This document shows positions 11,631 through 21,684 of a DNA stretch of 44,843 nucleotides, one piece after another. The stretch spans positions 1 to 44,843 of the forward strand of contig KZ992480.1 of assembly GCA_003614735.1 (NCBI GenBank). The letters run 5' to 3'. A model generated the notes under the pieces. It was given only the letters and a program-made list of their open reading frames with translations, made no database searches and was not told the DNA's origin. How positions within the stretch are numbered: the stretch's first letter is position 1; each line of letters begins with the position of its first letter. This DNA is from Thamnocephalis sphaerospora. Its lineage: Eukaryota > Zoopagomycota > Zoopagomycetes > Zoopagales > Sigmoideomycetaceae. A program made the translations under genes and the position numbers.

Positions 11631-12687
11631 AGCCGTTGTGTATCGCGGTAATCTATAATTCGACACACCTACCCACCCAATGCCATGCCCTCCAGCTGCA
11701 TGGTGACACCGCTTGTCCGGCCTGCGGCATGTATGTCCACCCAGACGCACTGCGCAACGGTGGTTCCACACACAAGATGCAGCAACAACCACTTCACACC
11801 CTGTCTTTTTCGATTTTCTTTACTAAATGCGCGCTTCTTACATGTGCTAGGTTGGCCGCATTGACACGCTGCATGTGGCGCGGGTGGCCGGGGTACAGCA
11901 TACGCGTGGAACCGAGGGTTGGTTCTGAGATGCGGGAATTTTGCTAGGCGCCACATGCTGCACCAACCAAAGTTTATCTCGGTCACGCCAACCATTGCAC
12001 AAGCATTCCAGAAAAATTGGTGTTCTTGGCACTTTTGGGCCTAGCAACAGCGCAGCTCGTTAGGATGTGCGTCACTGCGTTTGGTTATGCTTATGATGTT
12101 ATTTGGTGCACGCACAAAGCAGAAGCCTATTCTTGCTGCCACGTCATCCGTCGTGACAAGTTTTGACAGGTTTGACCTAGCACCAGTGAGCTGAGCCTGT
12201 TATTGTAACTGGCTTTTGGCACACAGCCAGGAATGATGCAAGAATGTACGTATTGGTTTGCTTATGCCACAGATTGGCACTATCAAGTTGGTATTTGTGT
12301 ACTTGACAAGAGAGACTGTGCGAGTGTGCGACTAATAAACGAGTGGCTAGTAGCAACAAGCCTTGATTAGATACAATGGATATAGTACCTCTCAAGTGCT
12401 ACTGCGTGCACAAGGCAGACCGGTATGTTGAAGACCGGTACTGTACTGTGGGTTAATGGTGTACGCATGAATAGCCGTTGAGCGTGATTGTCAGCGCCAA
12501 TGAGCTAGCTGAATGTAGCGAGCGCAGATGCAAATGAGCTACCGCGACATGATAATTCTAGACCAGCAAACATTGGTCAAGTGCACACTGCTAAATACAT
12601 GTAGACTCAAGTTACATTTAGTTACGAGTGGCGGATCCGACAGGCAGACTGCAGAAAAGGTCACAAGAGCGAGCAAAGCTATCCCGC
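11631..12687. other. Gene-free region between the desaturase and the secreted repeat protein
   Basis: 1,057 bases between convergent genes, much longer than needed for two 3' ends. It is more AT-rich than the flanking genes. Only short frames without family resemblance are present, and I see no tRNA-like or repeated structure. Confidence 0.4.
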
Positions 12688-13704
12688 TTAAGCACGGCAG
12701 ACACCGTTGTACGTGACGCGGGTAGCATCACACCGGGAGTTGATGCAGGTGGTGCGGTCAAAGTTGCACTTTTCGCCCAGCTTCTTCGCGTCCAGGCAGT
12801 ACGGACCACTGCCATCAGTCAGAGTGGCGCATTTGCGGCCGCTGTTGCAAAGACGGGTCGTGTGGTTGCAAGTGTCGCCCAGACCGACGTACTCGACATA
12901 CGGCGAGCGCTTCCTGTAGGTAGTCGGCGGGCTGCAGACACCAGTGTACGAGATGCGGGTGGCTGAGCAGCGAGTGCCACCAGTGCAGGTGGTGCGGTCA
13001 AAGTTGCACGCCTCACCCGGCTTCTTCGCGTCCAGGCAGTACGGGCCACTGCCGTCAGTCAGGGTGGCGCATGTGCGGCCGCTGTTGCAGAGACGGGTCG
13101 TGTGGTTGCAAGTGTCGCCCAGACCGACGTACTCGACATACGGCGAGCGCTTCCTGTAGGTAGTCGGCGGGCTGCAGATACCAGTGTACGAGATGCGGGT
13201 GGCTGAGCAGCGAGTGCCACCAGTGCAGGTGGTGCGGTCAAAGTTGCACGCCTCACCCGGCTTCTTCGCGTCCAGGCAGTACGGACCACTGCCGTCAGTC
13301 AGGGTGGCGCATGTGCGGCCGCTGTTGCAGAGACGGGTCTTGTGGTTGCAAGTGTCACCCAGACCGACATACTCGACATACGGCGAGCGCTTCTGGTGAC
13401 CAGTCTGCGGGCGGCAATAGCCGTTGTACGTGATGCGAGTGGCATCACACCGGGAGCCATCAATACAGGTGGTGCGGTCATAGTTGCACGGCTGATGCAG
13501 CTTCCTTGGTTCCAGGCAATACGGGCCACTGTTGTCGTTCAGCCTGGCACACACATACTTGCTCTGGCAGGTACGGTTGGTGTCGTTGCATGTATCGCCG
13601 AGACCAATACTACCACGGCGCTCCAGCGAGGACGCGCTGGCAACCATCGGCAGGGCAAAGGCCACGATCAAAGCGACCGTACGGGTAGCGGTGAGGAGCT
13701 GCAT
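12688..13704 (-). CDS. Secreted cysteine-rich protein: four tandem modules with Kex2-type sites
   Basis: Single exon, 338 residues, not a family I can name. Residues 1-24 form a signal peptide (hydrophobic core ALIVAFALPMVASA). A dibasic RR at 29-30 could end a propeptide. Four modules follow: 31-106, 107-186, 187-266 and 267-338. The boundaries are QKR, RKR and RKR, classic kexin sites, after which each later module begins SPYVEYVGLGDTC. Every module has eight cysteines spaced 6-5-10-9-6-5-10, so each is two copies of C-x6-C-x5-C-x10-C. Only the last half-module differs (x4 instead of x5). N-glycosylation sequons occur after the first cysteine in modules 1, 3 and 4. The DNA period is exactly 240 bases. 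Likely a secreted polyprotein processed in the Golgi into disulfide-rich peptides; an unprocessed wall protein is the alternative. Confidence 0.85.
   Translation of the reverse strand: MQLLTATRTVALIVAFALPMVASASSLERRGSIGLGDTCNDTNRTCQSKYVCARLNDNSGPYCLEPRKLHQPCNYDRTTCIDGSRCDATRITYNGYCRPQTGHQKRSPYVEYVGLGDTCNHKTRLCNSGRTCATLTDGSGPYCLDAKKPGEACNFDRTTCTGGTRCSATRISYTGICSPPTTYRKRSPYVEYVGLGDTCNHTTRLCNSGRTCATLTDGSGPYCLDAKKPGEACNFDRTTCTGGTRCSATRISYTGVCSPPTTYRKRSPYVEYVGLGDTCNHTTRLCNSGRKCATLTDGSGPYCLDAKKLGEKCNFDRTTCINSRCDATRVTYNGVCRA
12691..13614 (-). repeat. Four in-frame 240-base tandem repeats encoding the 8-Cys modules
   Basis: The units occupy 13387-13614, 13147-13386, 12907-13146 and 12691-12906. Units 2 and 3 are nearly identical at DNA level, differing at only a few bases, while the outer units are more diverged. 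This fits recent unequal crossing-over or gene conversion in the middle of the array. Confidence 0.9.
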
Positions 13705-14380
13705 GCTTGCGAGGACGCTAACAATTTGCAAAGAGTCGACGGAAAAAATGAACAGGTGATAAATGTTTTGCAGCAGGGTGCTGGATGCTGAGGATGCAGT
13801 AATGACAAGGGATGCAGATGCAGTTGCTGTAGCGGTGAAGCGTGAGGCAAGCAGCGTCTGGCTCTTTGGACGGTGCACATTTATACGCGGGCAAATGCGA
13901 CCGGCCATGTCTTCAAGATGCCTACACCGCTGCCAGTATGCTAGCAAAGTTGCTGATCCTTTGCTGCCAACCACGTTTACAGGGTAATCAACGAATAAGC
14001 GATCAACAGGCCTAAAATAGTCACACCCGTCTAAGCATGTGGTGTGCGCCTGCAGGCAGAAATAGCTGCGTCATCACTGTTCGCCCGCTCTTTCGCACGC
14101 CAGCATGAATCCGGTAGAATCGTCCGCGTGCGTCGCCACCAAAGGCTGCAGGCGTACGCCAAAAAGTGGTGTTTGTGTAGCGTTGAAATTCATTGGATAT
14201 GCTCATTCGGCGAGTCCAGTATAGTGCCTACATACACGCGCCATTCCCCTCACCCGGTGGTGTCGGGCATGTCTGCACAACCCTAGTCTGTGAAAACCCG
14301 CCAAAGGGCCCAACAACCTGCAAGAATACCCATATAGGCAGGTGGCATAATGACTCGCTACTATTCCTGTGCGATCGATA
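13705..14380. other. Promoter of the repeat-protein gene and 3' flank of the glycosylase gene
   Basis: Apart from the TATA box at 13879-13885, I see no coding or RNA signal in these 676 bases. Confidence 0.4.
13879..13885 (-). promoter_or_regulatory. TATA box of the secreted repeat protein gene
   Basis: On the minus strand this reads TATAAAT, 175 bases before the ATG at 13704. This predicts a 5' leader of roughly 145 bases. It is the clearest TATA match in the region. Confidence 0.5.
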
Positions 14381-16065
14381 TCAAATAGCAACGGCGCTGG
14401 CGAGCATTTCAGGCGGAGTGTGTGTGGCTGTGCGACAAAGACGGCTATGCGTCATCTTTTGCACCCGAGCGACGCTGATAGCGCGCAGCACGTGCGGCAA
14501 TGGCTGCTGTCTTTTGGGTGGACTCTGGTGCTGCTGGCCGACACACGGCGCGTATGCGTGCGAACCACCGCAAATGTGAGCACAATGCATCCTAAAGTGT
14601 GGGGCCCGTACGTGCCGCCTACCTTGCGTCTGTGCTATTTTAGTACGGCGGGCTGCAGCTGGCGACGCGACTGGTGCTGACGACGGTTCTTCTGGGTGTG
14701 TCCGCTTGGCCTTTGCGCTGCGAATATTCTGACCTTGCTTGCTGCGCTTGACGCCGGCTGTCGCTCCTGGATGTAGTTTTTGCAGCGCAGGTACAATAGC
14801 ACTCGTGCGCCCGCCGTGCTGACGGCGTATGCAGCACGTTAGTGCCGGCGTGCTGGTCCACCGCGTAATGCATACTTACCGTTTCAAAGACGATGACATG
14901 TCCGTCCACTGTTACTGGCCCAGTAGCCTTTGTGCCGCGCCTCTTCTCCAAATGCACTGACGCATCTGTCTCGGCACTATCATCGCCAACCTCGTCTTCC
15001 TCCTTTATGCTGCCTTTGCGCTTTTTGGCCTGCATGGCCGGCTTCTCTGCCTCAGTGATGCCACGTCCTTTGCCCCACCGACGGTGGAACAGCCAGTCGG
15101 TTGGAAATTGGTTCGCGTCCGCATTCACTGCGCATGCTGTCTCACATACACTGCGAAGCTGCTGATGCAGTGCCGTCATCTCTTCATCATTAAGCGAGCC
15201 TGTGAGACGCCCTGGATGCAGTCGACTTTGATAGAGTACCTCTGCCATAAACGCCCGACGGCCGCGTTAGCATTTAGACAGCCATGCTATATGCGCCTGC
15301 GCAGCGTACCGTCGGCGATCCAGTTGCCAACGCCGGCCGAAAACTTTTGGTCCAGCAGCAGAGCCTTGATGGGCATTCGGCGACGGCGCACACCAGCCGC
15401 AAACACGTCCAGGGCTGGCATCGTGATAAACGGATCAAATCCAAGCTCTGAAATAGGCGGTTGGCCTAGCGGATCGTCGATCAGGCGAATGCGCCCGAGT
15501 CGACGGGGATCTGTGAATGCCCACGTCACGCACTCTTTGTCGTCTGCATCATCTGCTGTCGTGCTGCTCGTCAGACGCATCGTGAGCTTGCAGAAGCGCG
15601 GCGGCCATGCTTCTGCGCCGGTATACGTTTTGCCTGAACGGCGATATTGCAACGGGGCCTCATTGGCAAACTGACATACGTCATACGCCCACTTTCACGT
15701 CAACAGCAGCAGCAGCAGCAGCGCCTGCAGTGCCAACCAAGCCGTTGCCCACCTGAATGTTGCCCGTCATGCCAAAGTGGCAGACGAGCGCCGGTGGCCG
15801 ATCAAAGCGCAGGAAAAACAACTTGCCGCGCCGGCCCACCTCCAGTACGCGTCGGCCCGCTAGCGCAGCGAACGCGCCGGCGACCGCCCCACAAAACACA
15901 ATTGCGTCGTCTGCCTGGCAGGTGCGCTCATTCGGTCAGCACGCGTTTGCAGTCTGCCGCAACAGACGTGCTACTACTTGCTGCATTCACGCTGGCGACA
16001 TAGCGGCCTACGCAGCGGTCCTCCAGCAGGCGGCGTGCGCGCTCAACCTCGGGCAGCTCAGGCAT
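14381..16065 (-). CDS. Formamidopyrimidine-DNA glycosylase, plant/fungal zincless type
   Basis: Base-excision repair enzyme removing oxidised bases, with AP-lyase activity. Five minus-strand exons: 15978-16065, 15753-15910, 15310-15670, 14880-15241, 14381-14818. The N-terminal MPELPEVE gives the catalytic proline and glutamate. GRRGKLFFLRF carries the hairpin lysine. GVGNWIADEVLYQSRLHP is the helix-two-turn-helix DNA-binding motif, created by splicing at 15242-15309. The C-terminal GGRTSAIVPALQKL replaces the zinc finger of bacterial enzymes. A Lys/Ser-rich tail follows. The frame stays open to a stop at 14381 (468 residues in all), but the last roughly 85 residues look unlike coding sequence. 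An unseen intron with a donor near 14626 could give a different end. Confidence 0.85.
15704..15721 (+). repeat. (CAG)6 microsatellite in a glycosylase-gene intron
   Basis: Six CAG units lie in the second intron (15671-15752). Read on the gene strand they are CTG. If the alternative splice donor at 15735-15740 were used, they would still be intronic. Confidence 0.7.
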
Positions 16066-16998
16066 GGTGGATCAGGAGGCGTGCGTGCCCAGTAGAACCG
16101 CGTTTGTCGCGTCTGCGTGCAGATAGTGTCTTGGCCACGTGACCCAAAAGCGCCGTCCTAAATGGCCGGCTACGTCGGTCGATGCCTGGCGCATGCGTGA
16201 CTCGCGCCTACAATGCCTACTAGCCGCCGCCTTCTCCGCTCCTTTTGCGCCCCTTTTCGAAAAGGACGACGACAATGGCCGCGGCCATGTCTGATCTGCG
16301 GCTTTGATGGCGGCTGCTCGGCGAGTGCCATCGCCTTGTCTGTAGCCCTGGCGCGCTCCAACACAGCCGCCTTGTGACGCACATCCTACGCCTTGTCGCG
16401 TCGCGGTTCTCTGGCTGGCCTGCCCAGGTCGTAGACCGTTGCGCCTCGTACGCATTGGTGTGTTTGTGTGCCAGTGTCCGCATGCGTGTCAGTGGTGGCG
16501 TGTCCACCTGACTTGCTTCAAACATGCCCGTTGCAGAGTGGGGCCTCGCCACCACCGTCGCCGCCACCACCGTCGCTGCTGCCCACGGTAGCTGATCCTG
16601 CTCGTCTCCTCCATCTGTCCGCCGGAATTCGTCAACGTGTCGCTGTCTCTGCTCGTCCGCCAGTTCAAGCCCAGCGTGTTCCAACTTGCTTGCGTCAGCC
16701 GCTCCCTTGCTTGGCGTCGTGTGGCTACTGCTGCTGCCGCTGCTCGTTATCGTCTCACCTTGCCACCGTTTACGCCAGCCGTTCCCTGTTTCCTCTCTCT
16801 CTCTCTCTCTCTCTTTCTCGCCCATTCGCTCCTTCTGTCTCCCGCCTATCGACTCCCTGACCAGCAGGTCACCACCGGCATTGCTGACGCTCCGCCCCTT
16901 TTTCTCTCTGGGGCTTTTGTGCTGATCTCACCAACTCGGCTCATCTTTTCATTTGCTCTGTTCACTCGGCCGTAGGCAGGTGTACTTTTTGGTGTACC
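16066..16998. promoter_or_regulatory. Divergent intergenic region between the glycosylase and VAC8
   Basis: 933 bases hold both promoters. A pure CT run at about 16793-16814 and wider pyrimidine-rich sequence precede VAC8, typical of fungal core promoters and 5' leaders. Long frames on the minus strand (for example 16220-16825) are low-complexity shadows of this tract. Confidence 0.5.
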
Positions 16999-19816
16999 AT
17001 GGGCAACTGTAACAGTGGCTGCTGCGAGTGGGGTTCCTACGGTACGTTGACAGATTAGCGCTGGCTTGCACTCGCGCGACGGCTTGCACTGCGCGTATCG
17101 GCCGAGCGACCTGCGCTACGAGTCGGGTTGCGGCGATGGCGGTGGTGGACTTGCGCATATACGCCCACCTATCTAGGCCTTAAACACCGCTTGTCGTCGC
17201 ATGTATGCGCAGCCATAGAGCGTCGTTGCAATGCTTCGCTGCTGCCGATACGCATGCGACCTGTTGTATGCGTAGCCTGAGCATAGCGCTGTACTGGGCA
17301 GTTGTGAGTGCGGTCTACTAACCCGTGCACGCCTGCTACTAGGCACCCGGGGCGGTCTCTATGAGCCGCTTTTGCAAGACAATGAGCGCGAGGCCGTGGC
17401 TGATCTGCTGCAATACCTGGAGAGTAAGTGGCGTGCGGCCGGCTGTATGCGCGCCAGCCAGGACGCCATGCTCACCGCAGTGCCGCCGACTTGTGCGCTC
17501 GGCATGTACAGACCGCAACGAAACCGACTTTTTCCAGGGCGAGCCACGGCGCGCCCTCTCTACCCTAGCATTTTCCGACAACATTGATCTACAGCGATCG
17601 GCAGCCCTGGCTTTTGCGGAAATCACCGAAAAAGGTGTGTACGACTGGTGTCAAGTCTACAAAGTGGCCAGGGCTGCGGCGGGCCAAGGTGGCGGCTTAT
17701 GCCGGTGCACTAACCTGGCGGTGCTTGCATCACTGGATGTAGATGTGCGCGAAGTAGACCGTGACACGCTAGAGCCGATCATGTTCCTGCTGCAGTCCAA
17801 TGACGTGGAGGTCCAGCGGGCTGCATCGGCTGCACTTGGCAATTTGGCCGTGAATCGTGAGTGTTGCAGCGTGGCCACCTGCACCATGCATGCATGCATA
17901 TCTCATCGCTAACGCGCTGCACATTGGTCATGGACGACGACAGCGGAAAACAAGTTGCTGATTGTGCGGCTTGGAGGCCTGGAGCCGCTAATTCGCCAGA
18001 TGATGTCGACCAACGTCGAAGTGCAGTGTAATGCCGTGGGCTGCATCACCAATCTAGCCACACACGGTAAGCATAGGATAGCGTGCTATTGGCACGCGGT
18101 GCGAGGGCGGGCGCCTATCAGCTGCTGACAGACACTGGCCACCATGAAACGCACACACACAGATGAAAATAAGTCGCGCATTGCTCGCAGCGGTGCCCTT
18201 GTGCCGCTGACCCGTCTGGCTCGGTCCAAAGACCTGCGCGTGCAGCGAAACGCTACGGGCGCGCTGCTCAACATGACACATTCGGGTGTGTACCCCTTGT
18301 TTGGCGGTCGCCCCTTGCTGGCACGCTCTCCTTGGCTGACTTTGTCCCCGATTGCTCGTTCGCTGCGTATAGACGAGAACCGCCAGCAGCTGGTCAACGC
18401 CGGTGCCATCCCAGTGCTCATCAGCCTGCTAAACTCGTCCGACCAGGACGTGCAGTATTACTGCACCACCGCCATCAGCAACATTGCTGTGGATGGTAAT
18501 TAGCCTGTGCAACTGCTTTGCTTGATGATTGGCTGACGCGCTTTGGATATGACGTAGCGGTGAACCGGCGCAAACTGGCGCAGACCGAATCGCGTCTGGT
18601 GCAGTCGCTCATTAGCTTGATGGACTCGCCGGTGATGAAGGTGCAGTGCCAGGCGGCGCTGGCGCTGCGTAATCTTGCGTCGGACAGTGAGTACCATGTG
18701 CTGGTGTCAGGGCGTGCTGGCGGCAACACTAACTCGTGCTGCTGCGCTTTCAGGCAAGTACCAACTGGACATTGTACGGGCAGGCGGTCTGCAGCCGCTG
18801 CTTCGTCTGCTGCAGTCCAGCTACCTGCCGCTGATTCTTTCGTCGGTGGCATGCATCCGCAACATCTCCATTCATCCGTCCAACGAGTCGCCCATCATCG
18901 AGGCTGGCTTCTTGCGCCCTCTCATCGACCTGCTGGCGTTCGATGAGAACGAGGAAATTCAGTGCCATGCCATCAGTACGCTGCGTAACCTGGCAGCTAG
19001 CTCGGAGAGAAACAAGCGCGCCATTGTGGAAGCTGGTGCAGTGGACCGCATCCGCGATCTGGTGCTCGTTCTGCCAGTGAGCGTGCAAAGTGAAATGACG
19101 GCTGCTGTTGCCGTGCTTGCGCTTAGCGGTAGGTGACGATGACACGTCTGATGGGCCAGTGCCCGATGCATGGCTAATTCGTTTGGCTTGTAGATGAGCT
19201 CAAGCCGCGCCTGCTGCAGCTGGGCATCTGCAGCGTGTTGATTCCGCTGACCAACTCGGAAAGCTTTGAAGTCCAGGGCAATAGCGCTGCGGCTCTGGGC
19301 AACCTCTCGTCCAAGGGTATGTCTACTCGCCGTTTTGCAGCCAGTGCTGCACTGACTCACATGAGCGCCGACCTTTTCCTTGCGCCTACTATAGTTGACG
19401 ACTACTCGGCATTCCTGTCGGTCTGGGACGAGCCATCGGGTGGCCTGCACGGCTACCTAACTCGTTTCCTAGAGAGCGCCGACTCGACGTTCCAGCATAT
19501 TGCAGTCTGGACGGTGGTCCAGTTCATCGAAGGTGGCGGTGAGTGCGACGCAAAGCATCTGTCCATTGCAAACAAGCGCTAACGACCGGGCACTGCGCCT
19601 GCAGACGATCGCTTGATCAACAGCATTGCCGAGTCGCCATCCATTCTGCCGGCCATCGCACGCCTCGCGTCGTCATCAGACAACATCACACCGACGGCGT
19701 CGCTGAGCTCGGCCACGAGCACGCTCGGACCCAAGGATCGCGACGAGGAAAGCGGGGACGAGAATGAGATTGCGTCGCTGGCCCGGAAAGTGCTTGCCGC
19801 CGTCCACAAGCAGTAG
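16999..19816 (+). CDS. VAC8: Vacuolar armadillo-repeat protein Vac8
   Basis: Lipid-anchored scaffold on the vacuole membrane for vacuole inheritance, nucleus-vacuole contacts and autophagy. Twelve exons: 16999-17041, 17343-17423, 17512-17634, 17743-17856, 17944-18066, 18163-18285, 18373-18495, 18558-18686, 18754-19128, 19194-19316, 19395-19538, 19605-19816; 570 residues (yeast is 578). MGNCNSGCC has the N-myristoylation glycine (G2) and palmitoylation cysteines (C4, C8, C9). An ARM solenoid follows, with signatures such as [20 protein letters not shown] and [17 protein letters not shown]. The tail after the repeats is Ser/Asp/Glu-rich. The first intron is long (301 nt). All introns are phase 1 and fall at equivalent ARM positions; six exons are exactly 123 nt. 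Confidence 0.97.
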
Positions 19817-20228
19817 GCCAAGCAGACGGCCTAGTCGATGCGCTGTGGCCAGATCTGCGCTGCAATCCGCCGACAGATCCGCGGCATACCATTATCACCC
19901 AGGCGTATCCGACGTGTTTACGCCGCCTACCCTCAAACTCTCCAGCAGCCGGCGCCCTTTTCCATCACTGGCCTGGCCTTCAACACCTCATTCTCACGAT
20001 CGGTCCCGTGACGATCTCATGCTCTCTATCTGCAGTTTGTACTTCTCATTCTTATGTGGCGAATAACCAGTTGGTTGACCATTACGCAGACGGGCATTAC
20101 CGCGGCAGGCGCATGTCCGCATCTGCATAATCTTGTGGCATCTTTGAGAATGCTGGTGTTTTTACTGACAACGAAGGTGATGCAAGGGGTTTGGGTGAGC
20201 GACGTGTGTGCATATAGGCCAGACTTGT
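19817..20228. other. Convergent 3' region between VAC8 and the membrane protein
   Basis: 412 bases of 3' flank for two convergent genes. No additional gene or structure is seen. Confidence 0.4.
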
Positions 20229-21684
20229 CTAGAGACGATCGTCTGGAAAGGCGATGGGCGCAAATGCAGCATGAATCAATGCGTAGAGGATGAAGAACAC
20301 GCCGACAAACCCGACTGTAATGGCCGCAACACGCCAAACACGAACAGGCGCAACCAGTCTAGAATACCAGACGCCTATGCGGTGACCGAGTGCTACCTTT
20401 TGCTGATATGACGCTACTGCTGGTCCACTCGCATTAGCCGGGTCCTTCTCTAAAACGATACCACGCCGCCGACAATGACGACGGTAAAGGGTGTGAACTA
20501 TGGCGAGCATTAGAGCCACGGCCAGCAGAGCCGAGCCCAGAATCAACTGCCACATATTGACGGTCACCAGCTGGGTGTAAGAAATGTCCAGTGTTTTGCC
20601 CGGCGTCCGACACACTAGGCGCTCCATGTCCTGATGCATCACGCAGAGACGGCCGGCGCACTGATGGCCGTGCAGGTTGTGGCGATGCAGTGATGAGCTA
20701 TTGGCACGCGTGTTGCAGCCTGCCCGCACATGCTCACCTGGTTGGCGCTTGTGCAAGCGTGAAAGTCATCTTTGCGTTTGTGGCAGTAGCCGTCGCTGCC
20801 GCAGTAACCATCGATGCAGTTGCCGTACGATTGCCAGGCTTGTCGGCCCAGCAGGCTGCCTGAAAACTTTTTCTCGAGCGCTGCACGCACCTCATCGTCT
20901 TCCGGTATTGGACACTGTCGACATACTTGGCCGATCGATGCTCCAGCGTTTTCGTCGCCGGTGATGTTTTGAGGTGGCATGGTAGGCCAGGCCGGCTGAC
21001 CCCCAACCACGCAAGCAGTAAGCGTGGGCGTCTCGCTGACATCTCTACTGACTGCTGTGGATGTATCCGCGGCAGATCTGCGCGCAATACCACGATTTTT
21101 TCGCTTCGGTTCGCGGCTAGGACTGAAGCTGCGAATAAAGATGGTAATCGACGGTGTAAAGCAGAAAGCGCCGTCGACACGCACTAGGCACACATGGTCG
21201 TCGGGACAATAGTTCTCGTGAGACTGAAGATTGCAGCCAAGCGCACGAGTGGTGGCGATCGACCGAGCGAGCGATAACCCAGGCGTTGGACCAGTGGATA
21301 GCACAGCGCTCATCGCCTGCGTTAAAAAAGGTGAAAGGGCGTGAGGATAAGAAGAATGCAATGCAGAACGCGCGGTGGCGGCGTCTGTAGCAGCGGCAAG
21401 TTTTGTTGCAGGTGCTAGTCCGTTCTTCTCGACAACGGAGTTTCCTTGACGCTACTGCCGTTTCAGACGGTGCAGCATGCCAAGAATAGCGGAGAATACA
21501 CTGCGTCAGAGACGTGGAGAAACAGCAAGTAGCCCAACCACGTCCACATGCAGAATAAAACGAGCGACAATACAATGAGCCGCGCCTTGGGTGCCGAGCA
21601 TGAGTGATGATGATGGTATTGCTGACAAAGGAGAAGGTGCCGGCGTAGCAAGGCCGGTGGAGCATGCGGCATTGCGAGCATCAT
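20229..21684 (-). CDS. Cysteine-rich membrane protein with three predicted membrane segments
   Basis: Not a family I can name. Model: exons 21502-21684, 20738-21316 and 20229-20660, 397 residues. Membrane segment 1 is at about 36-57. A luminal or extracellular region of about 225 residues follows, rich in cysteine. It has a C-x8-C-x5-C-x8-C run from C89 and a second cluster before segment 2 ending C-x5-C-x4-C-x10-C. Segment 2 is at about 289-311 and segment 3 at about 365-387, with an Arg-rich stretch between them (YRRHCRRRG). The start is the MM pair at 21684, not the earlier ATG at 21747, because a TATAAATAG box sits only about 7 bases before the latter. The first intron (21317-21501, 185 nt) is longer than usual and is the weakest part of the model. 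Confidence 0.6.

Noticed and set aside
10923-11792. 289-codon open frame antisense to the desaturase
   Set aside because: It mirrors the codon bias of the desaturase on the other strand, has no recognisable domain, and the sense strand is a certain gene.
12628-13399. Repeated open frames on the + strand across the 240-base repeats
   Set aside because: They are shadows of the secreted protein's modules; the minus strand has a signal peptide, conserved cysteines and one continuous frame.
12691-13614. Possible CRISPR-like or satellite array
   Set aside because: The repeats are coding, 240 bases long without unique spacers, and end inside a gene; CRISPR arrays are prokaryotic.
16220-16825. 201-codon minus-strand frame upstream of VAC8
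   Set aside because: It reads through the CT repeat as Glu/Arg runs and is low-complexity; this is divergent promoter sequence.
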